From Fodinibius salinus (GTDB lineage: Bacteria; Bacteroidota; Rhodothermia; Balneolales; Balneolaceae): a DNA stretch of 64,000 bases. Positions within the stretch are counted from its first letter, which is position 1; every line of letters begins with the position of its first letter. Below the pieces are notes generated by a model that did no database searches, was not told the origin of the DNA, and was given only the letters and a program-made list of their open reading frames with translations. This document shows positions 1 through 9,705 of this stretch, piece after piece. The DNA is taken from positions 186,001 to 250,000 of the forward strand of contig NZ_VNHY01000002.1 in assembly GCF_008124865.1 (NCBI RefSeq), read 5' to 3'. The position numbers and the translations under genes were made by a program.

Positions 1-1435
1 AAAATCGCCAGAGCGTAATCAAGATAGGCAGCTGCAGCAAGTTAGGCAGACATCCGCCCAGCGGATTGACGCCCTCTTCTTTATAAAGTTTCATCGTTTC
101 CTTTTGCTGCTTCTCGGGATCATCTTCATACTTCTCCTTAATCTCCTCCATTTTGGGCTGCAGCTCTTTCATGGCTGCCATACTGCGGTAACTTTTCTTG
201 GTCAACGGATACAGTATCATCTTCACTAAGATAGCAAACAGGATAATGGCAAAACCCATCCCCATATATCCGTCCACAAGACCAAAATAAGGGATAATGA
301 TATATTCAACGATCGGATCAGACATCCAGCTGAGCCACGAATATCCGGTATCCACCATTCCGTAAGCCTGGCTGTCATAAGCATGCAGCGCATCATATGA
401 CATAGGGCCTGCAAAAAGCTGAAATGAGATATTGCCCCGCTGCGAAATGTTGCTAGAAATATACGACGTATAACGATGGTTTGTTAATGAATCATCGGCA
501 GGACCGGTTTGTTCACCAGTCAACAGTGCACCCTGCGTAGTGTTCGATGTCTTTATAATTTGCGTAAAGAACTTGGTCCGGGTAGACACCCAGCTAATAG
601 AACCATTATAATCCTGCTCATTGCTACCCGCTTCACTAACCTTCAGGCGCTCCATTTCTCCACCGGTATAAACGTAAGCAGCAGCATAACGGGCTTCGGT
701 AGTTGCGGGATTTTTTTCCGTAAAGTTAAGCGGAGCTGTCCATCCAAAATCCACTTCCCCACCTATAATATTACGTTCCAGCCCTTCAAAAGAAATGTCA
801 AGTCCAATTTCGTGTGAACTTCCACTAAAAGTATAGGTATAAACCACTCGCTTGTTATCACTAATATTGAGTGCATACTTCAGCTGCGTTGTATCATTTT
901 TAGTAATATTTATAGAATCCGCATTGGTAAGCGGTTTAAATACAAGCTTGTCGGTTTCTACATTGTAATTTTCGTCCGTTAAAAACCCCATTGAATAAGC
1001 CGAACGCGACATACCTTTTATCATGTGCACCGGCTTGTGATCCCAAGTTTCGTAATCTTTTAAAACAATTTGAGAAGGACCTGCTCCCAGATTGGTAAAT
1101 GTTGCCCGATACAGAGGAGTTTTCACAATTGTTTCAGTAGTATCAGCCACGCTGGCTGTAGAAAACATCCCCATTTGCTCTTGTCCCTCTTCGGATTGCG
1201 TAGTTTCAGCAGGAGATTCCGATGATACTTCTTGGGATGCGGTAACATCTTGTGTATCACTATTTTCTGGCTGAACAGGTGTTTGTTGGGTATCAGCCTG
1301 CGCAGCAGCAATACTATCCTGACGCGCCTGTTCCTTTCGTTGTTTCAATTCTTCTTGCGATGGCATGGAAAAGTAGGCCCATGCAATCATCACTATAAAA
1401 ATTAATACTAAACCGGTTACTGTATTACGATCCAA
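1..1435 (-). CDS. yidC: Membrane protein insertase YidC (C-terminus beyond window)
   Basis: YidC/Oxa1 insertase, which inserts and folds inner-membrane proteins alone or with SecYEG. The visible part has an N-terminal membrane anchor (about residues 7-22), a Ser/Thr/Gln-rich linker, the periplasmic beta-domain, and then the conserved core with hydrophobic segments beginning around residue 395. The core includes the typical LYKEEGVNPLGGCLP loop. The start is a TTG at 1433-1435 with a GAGGA ribosome-binding site about 7 bases upstream; no ATG gives the anchor. The 3' end is cut by the window edge. It is last in the order rpmH-rnpA-yidD-yidC, a widely conserved arrangement. Confidence 0.95.
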   Translation of the reverse strand, partial: MDRNTVTGLVLIFIVMIAWAYFSMPSQEELKQRKEQARQDSIAAAQADTQQTPVQPENSDTQDVTASQEVSSESPAETTQSEEGQEQMGMFSTASVADTTETIVKTPLYRATFTNLGAGPSQIVLKDYETWDHKPVHMIKGMSRSAYSMGFLTDENYNVETDKLVFKPLTNADSINITKNDTTQLKYALNISDNKRVVYTYTFSGSSHEIGLDISFEGLERNIIGGEVDFGWTAPLNFTEKNPATTEARYAAAYVYTGGEMERLKVSEAGSNEQDYNGSISWVSTRTKFFTQIIKTSNTTQGALLTGEQTGPADDSLTNHRYTSYISSNISQRGNISFQLFAGPMSYDALHAYDSQAYGMVDTGYSWLSWMSDPIVEYIIIPYFGLVDGYMGMGFAIILFAILVKMILYPLTKKSYRSMAAMKELQPKMEEIKEKYEDDPEKQQKETMKLYKEEGVNPLGGCLPNLLQLPILITLWRF

Positions 1436-1448
1436 GAGAAGTCCTCAA

Positions 1449-1682
1449 TTAAATTTTCGGGTTGCTGTGTTGTTCGGGCACGGGGTCATGGCCACCGTCA
1501 CTCCAAGGATGACATCGCGATATGCGTTTTACTGTTAACCAAAAACCTTTAAAAGCACCGTGTTTCCGAAACGCCTCGATACTGTATTGACTGCAGGTGG
1601 GATGGTAGCGGCAACTGCTGGGCATCCACGGAGAAATTATGTTCTGATACAAACGGATAAGCCCGATAAATAAATATTTCAT
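1449..1682 (-). CDS. yidD: Membrane protein insertion efficiency factor YidD
   Basis: A 77-residue YidD (DUF37) protein, a small inner-face membrane-associated factor that helps YidC-dependent insertion. It has the family pattern: an amphipathic N-terminus ([19 protein letters not shown]), then conserved Cys residues in [11 protein letters not shown], then an RISRCHPW segment. Its start codon overlaps the rnpA stop by four bases (ATGA), which implies translational coupling. It lies 13 bases before the yidC start. The length is normal for the family. Confidence 0.96.
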   Translation of the reverse strand: MKYLFIGLIRLYQNIISPWMPSSCRYHPTCSQYSIEAFRKHGAFKGFWLTVKRISRCHPWSDGGHDPVPEQHSNPKI

Positions 1683-2110
1683 GATTTGCTATCTCCCGAG
1701 ATGGGATCTTTATTACAAAGATGCTCGATCAACATCACCACATCTTGCTCTACATCTTCATAGGATACACCAACAGATTTTGCCATAAAAGCCCCATGTA
1801 GTGTAACCTGAAGCTCATTAAGAACGCCAGTAAGCTTGTGCTGATGGTGCCGATAGGCTTCTTTCAAAAGCCGCCTCATCCTGTTGCGTTTGGTAGCCTT
1901 ACCCAGACTTTTTTTAACAATAAAGCCCATTTGACATCCAAAAGAGGTGTTATCTACAATTTGAAACCGTAAATCAACACGGGTCTCTCGGATGACACAG
2001 GCATCCCGCTGAAAGAGACGCGAAAAATTCTTTCGGCCCCGCAGGATTTTAGCTCTGGGTAAGCTGTAATCATCATGGGAGCTCGAAGCGTTACTTCGGC
2101 CCTTTCTCAT
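1679..2110 (-). CDS. rnpA: Ribonuclease P protein component
   Basis: The protein subunit of RNase P, which assists the catalytic RNA in 5' processing of tRNA precursors. The 143-residue protein has the basic RNR-type helix ([17 protein letters not shown], about residues 74-90), the hallmark of RnpA. The N-terminus has about 20 extra Ser/Lys-rich residues before the conserved [17 protein letters not shown] region. Its first 20 bases overlap the end of rpmH in another frame, and its last four overlap yidD, so three genes are packed without gaps. Confidence 0.95.
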   Translation of the reverse strand: MRKGRSNASSSHDDYSLPRAKILRGRKNFSRLFQRDACVIRETRVDLRFQIVDNTSFGCQMGFIVKKSLGKATKRNRMRRLLKEAYRHHQHKLTGVLNELQVTLHGAFMAKSVGVSYEDVEQDVVMLIEHLCNKDPISGDSKS

Positions 2111-2246
2111 TACTGACTGTTAAGTTATGACGTCCTTTTTTGCGACGCTTCTTAAGCACTTTTTTTCCATTTTTACTACTTTTCCGCTTACGGAAACCGT
2201 GCTTCTTCTTGCGCTTTTTATTACTAGGTTGATACGTACGTTTCAT
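2091..2246 (-). CDS. rpmH: 50S ribosomal protein L34
   Basis: A 51-residue, strongly basic protein beginning [18 protein letters not shown], the L34 signature. The tail ([10 protein letters not shown]) resembles Bacteroidota L34 proteins that end in a LTVSDE-type segment. The reading frame runs past the rnpA start codon and stops 20 bases inside it, so the two genes overlap out of frame. It is the first gene of the rpmH-rnpA-yidD-yidC unit and is divergent from secA across a 216-base gap. Confidence 0.93.
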   Translation of the reverse strand: MKRTYQPSNKKRKKKHGFRKRKSSKNGKKVLKKRRKKGRHNLTVSNEKGPK

Positions 2247-2393
2247 AACAACAATTTTTTAATGAAATTTTGATTCTCAAACAGACTCCTAAAATAAAAA
2301 TAAATTTAGACAATAAGAACCATAATTTATCGGTTATATCAATCCAAGGGCAGAAATAATCATTCGTAAAAACTAAATTATACTGTCAATTCA

Positions 2394-2425
2394 TTTGAAC
2401 AGGCTCTCTGTAAGCTGTAACTTTA
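2394..2425 (+). promoter_or_regulatory. Candidate secA promoter (Bacteroidota-type)
   Basis: TTTG at 2394-2397, then 20 bases, then TAACTTTA at 2418-2425. This fits the Bacteroidota -33/-7 pattern (TTTG, 19-21 bases, TAnnTTTG) except for the last base. It lies about 40 bases before the secA start, in the rpmH-secA divergent gap. That this organism's main sigma factor uses this consensus is an inference. Confidence 0.4.
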
Positions 2426-2462
2426 ATAGATCATATAAATTACACGAGGACAACCTTATTTT

Positions 2463-5400
2463 ATGTTCGAGAATTTAGGCGATACAGTAAGCAACGTTTT
2501 AACAAGTATCTTCGGATCCAAGAGCGAGCGTGACCTTAAGAAAATCTGGCCCATGGTTGAAGAGGTTAACGAACACTACGAAGGGCTGGAAGAACTTTCT
2601 GATGACGAGCTCAAACAAAAGACTCAAGACTTTCGGGATAAAATCAGCAGTGCTACCGAAGAAGTCGAAGAAGAAATTAACAGTATTAAGCAACGGCTTA
2701 ACGGCGGTGAACAACTCTCGGTAGATGAACGTGCACAACTGGCCGAAGAGCTGGAAGAACTGGAAGAAGAACAGACCGATATTATTGAAGATACGCTGAT
2801 GGAAATTATGCCGGAAGCTTTTGCCGTCATGAAAGACACCTGCCGGCGCTTTCTGGGTGAAAAATGGATGGTCGGCGGCAGCATGAATGAATGGGGGATG
2901 GTACCCTATGACGTGCAAATAGCCGGTGCTATTGCCATGCACCAAGGCAAAATTGCAGAGATGAAAACCGGTGAAGGTAAGACGCTAGCTGCTATTATGC
3001 CGGCCTATCTCAATGCACTCAGCGGACGCGGTGTTCATATTGTAACTGTTAATAATTATCTAGCCAAGCGAGATGCTGAATGGAATGAACCGCTGTTTAA
3101 TTTTCATGGTCTCGAAGTGGATTGTGTAGATCTTTATGAACCTAACTCTGAGCAGCGTCGCCAAGCCTATCGTGCCGACATTACCTATGGCACCAATAAT
3201 GAATTTGGGTTCGACTATCTGCGTGACAATATGGTCAGTAACTCTGATCAGTTGGTACAGCGCGATCACAATTTTGCCATCATTGACGAGATTGACTCGA
3301 TCTTAATTGATGAGGCCCGAACACCGCTCATCATTTCCGGACCCGTTCCCGAAGATAACAGATCTGAAAAATATGAAGAGCTTAAACCACGCGTAAAATC
3401 ACTGGTTAGTGCACAGAAAAAACTAGTTGCATCATTCGTTAAAGAAGGACAACAGCTACTCGATGAGGGTAAAGAAGAAGAGGCTGGGTTAGCACTGTAT
3501 CGAGCACAGCGGGGCTTCCCAAAGAACAAAAAGTTTCGCAAGATGATGCAGATCCCTAAGAACCAAAAGCTGGTACAAGAAACTGAATCATTTTACTTGC
3601 AAGATAACGCACGTCGCCTCCCTGAAGTTGACCAAGCCCTTTACTATTCGGTCGATATGAAGAAAAATAGTATCGAGATGACTGAAAAGGGACAGGAGTT
3701 CTTGCTGGAAGAGGACGAGGATGAAGAGTTTTTCGTCATTCCCGATCTGGGCACCGAAACCACCCAAATTGAGGAAGAAATTGATGCTCTTCGGGAAGAA
3801 AAGATTCAGGAGATAAAAGAAAACGATGAGTTCAGTGAAGAATACAAGGAAGAAAAAATTGCTGAAGCTAAGCAAGAAGTTGAACAAGAACGAGAACGAC
3901 GCTTTAATGAGCTGCATCGCCTGTTTGCCGAACGAAGCGATCGCCTCCATACGATCAACCAGCTATTAAAAGCTTACACGCTCTTTGAACGCGAAGAGGA
4001 ATACATTGTACAAGAAGGTAAGGTTCAAATTGTGGATGAGCATACTGGTCGCGTACTTTCGGGCCGGCGCTACTCCGACGGACTCCACCAGGCTATTGAG
4101 GCCAAGGAAAATGTAACGGTTGAAGCTTCTACTCAGACTTATGCTACAATTACGCTGCAAAACTACTTCCGGATGTATAATAAGCTCTCCGGGATGACAG
4201 GTACCGCGGCTACTGAAGAAGGGGAGTTCAATGAAATATATGACCTTGATGTAGTAATCATCCCCACGAATGAACCGGTAATCCGTGATGACAAAGAAGA
4301 TCTGGTATTCCGTACCAAGCGCGAAAAGTACAATGCTGTAATACAAAAAATTGACGAATATCACGAAAAGGGACAGCCAGTGCTTGTTGGTACTACCAGC
4401 GTAGATGTATCTGAAACCATCAGCCGCATGCTGAAAAAAGAAAATATACCGCACAATGTTCTCAACGCTAAACATCACGCCAAAGAAAGTGACATTGTAG
4501 AAAGTGCCGGTCAGCCGGGTGCCATTACCGTAGCCACCAACATGGCTGGTCGTGGTACGGATATTAAATTAGCTCCGGGTGTTAAAGAAAAAGGAGGATT
4601 AGCTATCTTGGGAACAGCACGTCACGAGTCTCGGCGTATTGACCTACAGCTCCGTGGACGTGCCGGACGGCAGGGAGATCCGGGTGAATCTCAATTCTAT
4701 GTTTCGCTCGAAGACGATCTCATGCAGCTATTCGGCTCAGATCGCGTTGCCAACGTCATGGATCGGCTGAATTTTGAAGAAGGCGAAGTAATTACACACT
4801 CATGGATTACCAAATCACTAGAGCGCGCCCAAAGCAAGGTTGAACAAAACAACTTCAGCATCCGTAAGAAACAGCTTGAATACGATGACGTGCTCAACAA
4901 CCAGCGTGAGGTCATCTACAAGCGCCGAAAACACGCCCTTTCCGGTGAACAGCTGCGCAGCGACATCTATGATATGCTCGAAGAGTTGGTGGCAAATGTA
5001 GTTAACGAACACTATCCACAGGGAGAACTTGAAGAACTGAAAAATACGATTCTTCGTCTTCTAGCCGTGGATATTAAACTGGATCGTGATGAGATGGGCC
5101 AAATGGGTCCTGATGTGCTTATTGATCATATCATTGAGCGGGCCTACGAGGCTTATGAACAAAAAGAAGAAATGATTTCGGAACCACTGCACGAAGTCAT
5201 TAAAAATATTGAGGATTCCGATGCCGACAATAAGCCCGATAAGGTACAAGTTATCTTTACAGACGGCATACGCCGCATGCGTGTAGTCGTTGACGTAGAA
5301 AGTGCTCTTGAAAATGAGGGACATGAAGTAGCCCGCGCATTGGAACGCACTGCTGTACTTTCCACTATTGATAGTAAATGGATGGATCACCTGCGGGAGC

Positions 5401-5870
5401 TTGACGCCGTAAAAGAAGGTATTGGACTGCGGGCATATGGAAAAAAAGATCCATTGCTGGAATACAAACGCGAAGCATTTGAAATGTTTAAGCAGCTGCT
5501 CGATGAAATTAACCAAGAGGCTATATCACTGATTTGGAAGGCTATTCCCGAGATGCAGGCCGACCAGAAGAAGATGCAGCAAGCACCCGAAGAACGAGCC
5601 AAAGTTGACATGAATCGTGCCGAAACCAAACACTCTGATGCTACCAACATGGGCTTTAAGTCCGGTGCGAAACAACAGCAAAATGGTTCCGATGGTTCAG
5701 AACAGCAGCGCAGTGACCAAAAACCACAACCTGTTACTGTAGAAGAAGAGCCCGGGCGCAACGACTACGTCAAAATACAGGAAATGAGCAGTGGTGACGT
5801 TATCGATATTAAATGGAAAAAAGCCAAGCGCATGATTGAGGAGGACGGCTGGGTGCTTATTGAAAAATAG
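2463..5870 (+). CDS. secA: Preprotein translocase ATPase SecA
   Basis: SecA drives unfolded preproteins through SecYEG using ATP. At 1135 residues it is long, as in Bacteroidota. Visible elements in order: a coiled acidic insert (about residues 60-105), Walker A MKTGEGKTL (about 167-175), Walker B IIDEID (about 274), an enlarged charged insert in the preprotein-binding region (about 290-500), the GRRYSDG loop, and the second helicase domain with GRAGRQGDPG (about 732). The C-terminal linker keeps GRND but then lacks the zinc-binding CxC...CH motif; a 34-residue segment ending DGWVLIEK replaces it. The next gene starts only three bases after the stop. Confidence 0.98.
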   Translation: MFENLGDTVSNVLTSIFGSKSERDLKKIWPMVEEVNEHYEGLEELSDDELKQKTQDFRDKISSATEEVEEEINSIKQRLNGGEQLSVDERAQLAEELEELEEEQTDIIEDTLMEIMPEAFAVMKDTCRRFLGEKWMVGGSMNEWGMVPYDVQIAGAIAMHQGKIAEMKTGEGKTLAAIMPAYLNALSGRGVHIVTVNNYLAKRDAEWNEPLFNFHGLEVDCVDLYEPNSEQRRQAYRADITYGTNNEFGFDYLRDNMVSNSDQLVQRDHNFAIIDEIDSILIDEARTPLIISGPVPEDNRSEKYEELKPRVKSLVSAQKKLVASFVKEGQQLLDEGKEEEAGLALYRAQRGFPKNKKFRKMMQIPKNQKLVQETESFYLQDNARRLPEVDQALYYSVDMKKNSIEMTEKGQEFLLEEDEDEEFFVIPDLGTETTQIEEEIDALREEKIQEIKENDEFSEEYKEEKIAEAKQEVEQERERRFNELHRLFAERSDRLHTINQLLKAYTLFEREEEYIVQEGKVQIVDEHTGRVLSGRRYSDGLHQAIEAKENVTVEASTQTYATITLQNYFRMYNKLSGMTGTAATEEGEFNEIYDLDVVIIPTNEPVIRDDKEDLVFRTKREKYNAVIQKIDEYHEKGQPVLVGTTSVDVSETISRMLKKENIPHNVLNAKHHAKESDIVESAGQPGAITVATNMAGRGTDIKLAPGVKEKGGLAILGTARHESRRIDLQLRGRAGRQGDPGESQFYVSLEDDLMQLFGSDRVANVMDRLNFEEGEVITHSWITKSLERAQSKVEQNNFSIRKKQLEYDDVLNNQREVIYKRRKHALSGEQLRSDIYDMLEELVANVVNEHYPQGELEELKNTILRLLAVDIKLDRDEMGQMGPDVLIDHIIERAYEAYEQKEEMISEPLHEVIKNIEDSDADNKPDKVQVIFTDGIRRMRVVVDVESALENEGHEVARALERTAVLSTIDSKWMDHLRELDAVKEGIGLRAYGKKDPLLEYKREAFEMFKQLLDEINQEAISLIWKAIPEMQADQKKMQQAPEERAKVDMNRAETKHSDATNMGFKSGAKQQQNGSDGSEQQRSDQKPQPVTVEEEPGRNDYVKIQEMSSGDVIDIKWKKAKRMIEEDGWVLIEK

Positions 5871-5872
5871 TC

Positions 5873-6631
5873 ATGGAAGTTCTGGGAATAGATATCGACA
5901 GTTCAGGTATTAAAGGAGGTATTGTTGATACCCAAGAGGGCGAAATTATTTCTGATCGTCAACAGACCCCGCCGCTAGAAGACACCACTCCCCACAAGGT
6001 ACTGGCACAAATTCATCAACTTGTAAAAAATAATTTTGATTGGGAGGGCCCCGTAGGATGTTCCCTGCCGGCTCCGGTTCGTAACGGTATAGTATTATCA
6101 GCACAGCGTATTGACAATTCGTGGGTGGATGCCAATGCCGAGCAACTCTTTTCTGATATCACAGATAATCCGGTGGTTGTTGTCAATAACACAGACGCCA
6201 TGGGATTAGCCGAGATGTATTTTGGAGCAGGCCAAAACCAACGGGGGCTCACAATAGTATTGACCGTGGGTTCTTATATTGGCTCATCCCTGTTTCTGGA
6301 TAACAAGCTTATCCCCAATACCGAACTGGGATATATGGAAATAGACAACAAAACAGCAGAGACTCATGCATCCAATAAGTCTCGGAAAGAAGAAGGACTA
6401 CGCAAAAAAAGCTGGGCAAAACGAATAGAAAATGTCCTTAAACATTTTGAAACCATTTTCCATCCTAATCTTTTTATCCTTGGAGGAGAACTGGGCCAAA
6501 AGACTGAAAAAGTCTTTCCTTTTATAAAAATCACCACCTCGTTTAAAGCCGCTGACTTTCAAGAAGATGCCGCCATTGTTGGTGCTGCAATGGTTGCTGC
6601 CGACCACAAAGACAAAGTATTTTTCCGCTAA
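5873..6631 (+). CDS. Polyphosphate glucokinase-like ROK protein, active site altered
   Basis: The whole 252-residue length matches polyphosphate glucokinases of the ROK family: an N-terminal phosphate loop region, GPVGCSLPAPV, the NTDAMGLAEMYFGAG segment, the LIPNTELG sugar-binding loop and the LFILGGELGQK region. Several residues normally invariant are changed. The catalytic NDAD motif reads NNTD, with Asn at residue 106 where the base Asp is expected. The GIDxGGSGIKG loop reads GIDIDSSGIKG, and the GTGIG loop reads GSYIG. It may be inactive, regulatory or of altered specificity. It lies directly after secA and is probably cotranscribed with it. Confidence 0.8.
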   Translation: MEVLGIDIDSSGIKGGIVDTQEGEIISDRQQTPPLEDTTPHKVLAQIHQLVKNNFDWEGPVGCSLPAPVRNGIVLSAQRIDNSWVDANAEQLFSDITDNPVVVVNNTDAMGLAEMYFGAGQNQRGLTIVLTVGSYIGSSLFLDNKLIPNTELGYMEIDNKTAETHASNKSRKEEGLRKKSWAKRIENVLKHFETIFHPNLFILGGELGQKTEKVFPFIKITTSFKAADFQEDAAIVGAAMVAADHKDKVFFR

Positions 6632-6676
6632 CCTGTTATTTCTTATGGATGACGATTGTAACTCCAATTGTTACAA

Positions 6677-7447
6677 ATGAGTAACCTCGACAAACTCAAT
6701 CGTATTTCCGGACTGCCACCCGAAGAAACTATATTTCTTTCAAAATCATCGGTGATGTATTATGCAGCAGCTTTTTTAGGCGGTATTTGTACTTCCATTG
6801 CAACTTATTTACTTATAGCAATCATCCTGTTTAGATGGGTAGCTCCACCCACAACTTCTTTCATGCTACAGCGGCAGTTCGAAGCCCAGCAAAATAATCA
6901 ATCTCTCGAACAGCAATATGATTGGCAAAACTGGGAAGCAATTGCTCCAGAAATTAAAATGGCAGCTATTACATCCGAAGATCAGCGGTTTGCCAAACAC
7001 TGGGGCATTGATTTTAATTCTATCCAAAAAGCAATTAATGAATATGAGCGGGGAGAAGATCTGCGCGGCGCCAGCACCATTACGCAGCAGGTCGCTAAAA
7101 ATTTATTCCTTTGGCCAAGCCAGTCCTATCTAAGAAAAGGCATTGAGGCTAATATTGCCCTATTTATTGAGTTACTTTGGTCCAAAAAGCGTATCCTCGA
7201 AGTATATTTGAATATTGTGGAGTTTGGGGACGGTATTTATGGCGTACAGGCCGCGGCCGAACGGTACTTCAATACAACAGCCGCAGACTTGTCGGCTTGG
7301 CAAAGTGCAATGATGGTAACGGCCCTGCCGGCCCCAAAGCGTTATAACCTGGCTAACCCTTCTCAATATATGCTGGAACGCCGCAGCTGGATTTTACGCT
7401 ACATGCACCTGTTAGGTACACAACAATATTTGGATAAGCTAAAATGA
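6677..7447 (+). CDS. mtgA: Monofunctional peptidoglycan transglycosylase MtgA
   Basis: A GT51 glycosyltransferase that polymerises lipid II into glycan chains at the outer face of the inner membrane. A single N-terminal membrane anchor (about residues 25-50) precedes the catalytic domain. The first GT51 motif SEDQRFAKHWGID holds the catalytic Glu at about residue 100; GASTITQQVAKNLFL and the KKRILEVYLNIVEFG motif with the second Glu follow. There is no transpeptidase domain, so it is monofunctional. An upstream TTG at 6668 is in frame; I prefer the ATG at 6677. It is probably in the secA transcription unit. Confidence 0.93.
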   Translation: MSNLDKLNRISGLPPEETIFLSKSSVMYYAAAFLGGICTSIATYLLIAIILFRWVAPPTTSFMLQRQFEAQQNNQSLEQQYDWQNWEAIAPEIKMAAITSEDQRFAKHWGIDFNSIQKAINEYERGEDLRGASTITQQVAKNLFLWPSQSYLRKGIEANIALFIELLWSKKRILEVYLNIVEFGDGIYGVQAAAERYFNTTAADLSAWQSAMMVTALPAPKRYNLANPSQYMLERRSWILRYMHLLGTQQYLDKLK

Positions 7448-7531
7448 GTAGAGTAAAAATATATTGTGCTCTTGCCCCTCTCATAAATCCTTTATTTATT
7501 GCCCAATTGAAAATGAAATAAGATTTCCCCG

Positions 7532-9631
7532 ATGATGAAAAAACTGATCAACATTTGTCTACTACTTCTTTTTATTCCTGGTTTAGCACATGCACAGAGC
7601 GGCCTGGATACGCTGAGCCTGGAATCCATTTTTTATGAGCCGCTGCTGGCGGGTAACCGTCCCGACCTTACCACTTTTTCTCCTGACGGCTCCAAAATTT
7701 ACTATCAGGCCAATGATTCAGCTATGACCAAGGAGGAACTATTCCAGGTAGGCTTGAACGGCAAAAACCGCAAACCGGCTCCAAAAGGAGTGAAAAATCG
7801 TTTCACTGTTTCTCCAAACGGACAAAAATTACTGTATAACGACCGTGGCGATATCTGGATGGCTAACCTGAATTTTGAGAATAAGCAGCAGCTCACAAAG
7901 TCCAAAGTGCCTGAATATAATGCCACGTGGTCTCCCGACGGCAAGCGCATTGCTTATGTACAAGAAGGGGATGTCTGGATCCTGGATATCAAAGGCTCGG
8001 GGCTCACCCAGGTAACATCCAAAAAAGAAGACCAGACCGGCTATAGTATTGCAGACTGGGCAGGCGATGACAAGATTATTCTTTCGCAGTATGATACTTC
8101 TGAGTACGAAGAATATTACTTTCCGGAATATGTCAATCACTATGTAAAAACCGGAGCAACTCGACGCGGTATAGCTCGTCAAATTTATTCGGTTGCGTAT
8201 CTAGATTCCAGTAAGGTTGAACAAGTATATGAACACAAAGGCTACACCAGCTCCAGTATAAGCGCTGATGGACAGTACCTGGCACTCGATATTATGGGGC
8301 CGCCCATGAAGAAGCGCGATATCAAAGTATATGATATGGAGACCTCAAAATGGACTACTGTTTTTGAAGACTCCACTGACGGCTGGCTCTATGGTACGGA
8401 AATGGAGTTTGCTCCCAAAGGGCAAAAACTGATGTTTCAATCCGAAAGAGATGGCTGGAATCACATTTATACCATCAATCCCGATGGCTCTGAAATGAAG
8501 CAACATACTTCTGGTAATTATGAAGTACCCTGGGTAGCGTGGACGAGTAAACATTCTATGGTCTTTGCTTCTACGGAAGTGGATCCCGGTGAACGTCATA
8601 TTTATACCCTTAACACCACGAATAATAACACTTTAAAACTGACCAGTAAGGCTGGCTACCGACAAGGGTTTGAACTAAGCAACGACAAACAGCACCTTGT
8701 CTATGAATACAGCTATTTTAATGAGCCCTTTGAACTCTACGCGCTGGATCTCCAAGATCCCGGAAAAGAAGTACGGCTTACTCAAACTATTCCCGAACGT
8801 TTTACCAATATTGATTGGCAAAAAGAGGATTATATCCGCTTTACCGGGCGCGATGGAGAAACAAAACTTTCTATGTCAGTACTGGAACCTCACAATATGG
8901 AGGAGGACAAAACGTATCCTGTAGCTGTGTTTGTGCATGGTGCCGGTTCGTTACAAAATGTGTATAAGGGATGGTCGGACCATTACTACCGCGAATACAT
9001 GTTCCATCAGTACCTCAATGCGCATGGCTATTATGTTATTGAAGTGGACTATCGGCACAGTACCGGCTATGGCCGCGAATTCCGCGAAGATGTAACAAAC
9101 TGGATGGGTAAATATGAGACGCAGGATATTATTGACGGTATTAACTATCTGGCTGAAAACTATACCAAAGCAGATACCAGCAACGTAGGCATTTACGGTG
9201 GCAGCTACGGTGGATTTATGTCACTTTATGCCACCAGTGTAGCCCCAAAATATTTTGATGCCGCTGCGGCGCTGCGCGCTGTCACCAACTGGGACAATTA
9301 CTACCATACTAATCCCTGGTACACTTTGCCACGGCTCGGTAAGCCAAAAGCAGACTCCGCTAACTATGCTCAAAGTTCACCTATCACTTATGTGGACCAG
9401 CTTGAACAACCGGTTCTTATTTTACACGGCCTAATTGATAATAATGTAGGGTTTCAGGATGCGGCACAATACATCGAAAAACTAATTCAAGCAGAAGATA
9501 AAGAGTTCGAAATGATGATGTATCCCTCCGAGCGGCACAGCTTTACGGACCCTGATGCTTGGTACGATGAATATAGCCGCATTTTTGAGTTTTTTAATAA
9601 GCATTTAAAAGAAACCGACGCAAATCAATGA
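7532..9631 (+). CDS. Secreted S9-family prolyl oligopeptidase-like peptidase
   Basis: A 699-residue serine peptidase. It has a signal peptide (hydrophobic stretch ending AHAQS), then a beta-propeller domain with repeated SPDGxxI/SPNGQ motifs, then a C-terminal alpha/beta-hydrolase domain. The nucleophile elbow is GGSYGG (Ser about residue 558), the Asp is in LIDNN (about 634) and the His in ERHSF (about 668), so the triad is complete. S9B/S9C-type enzymes release dipeptides or short peptides in the periplasm. Two adjacent ATGs could serve as start. It is preceded by an 84-base gap with no clear promoter. Confidence 0.9.
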   Translation: MMKKLINICLLLLFIPGLAHAQSGLDTLSLESIFYEPLLAGNRPDLTTFSPDGSKIYYQANDSAMTKEELFQVGLNGKNRKPAPKGVKNRFTVSPNGQKLLYNDRGDIWMANLNFENKQQLTKSKVPEYNATWSPDGKRIAYVQEGDVWILDIKGSGLTQVTSKKEDQTGYSIADWAGDDKIILSQYDTSEYEEYYFPEYVNHYVKTGATRRGIARQIYSVAYLDSSKVEQVYEHKGYTSSSISADGQYLALDIMGPPMKKRDIKVYDMETSKWTTVFEDSTDGWLYGTEMEFAPKGQKLMFQSERDGWNHIYTINPDGSEMKQHTSGNYEVPWVAWTSKHSMVFASTEVDPGERHIYTLNTTNNNTLKLTSKAGYRQGFELSNDKQHLVYEYSYFNEPFELYALDLQDPGKEVRLTQTIPERFTNIDWQKEDYIRFTGRDGETKLSMSVLEPHNMEEDKTYPVAVFVHGAGSLQNVYKGWSDHYYREYMFHQYLNAHGYYVIEVDYRHSTGYGREFREDVTNWMGKYETQDIIDGINYLAENYTKADTSNVGIYGGSYGGFMSLYATSVAPKYFDAAAALRAVTNWDNYYHTNPWYTLPRLGKPKADSANYAQSSPITYVDQLEQPVLILHGLIDNNVGFQDAAQYIEKLIQAEDKEFEMMMYPSERHSFTDPDAWYDEYSRIFEFFNKHLKETDANQ

Positions 9632-9705
9632 TACGTTTAACTTATTTTCATAAATCTATGTATTGCTGATTTCTATCTACCTAACACATCTCGACAGATT
9701 AATAA

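Noticed and set aside
2247-2462. Possible replication origin beside rpmH
   Set aside because: rpmH-rnpA often lies near oriC, but I found no DnaA-box cluster (TTATCCACA type) and no dnaA gene; dnaN is 33 kb away with no origin features.
3966-4478. 170-codon antisense frame within secA
   Set aside because: A shadow of the strongly coding secA frame; composition and lack of motifs give no support.
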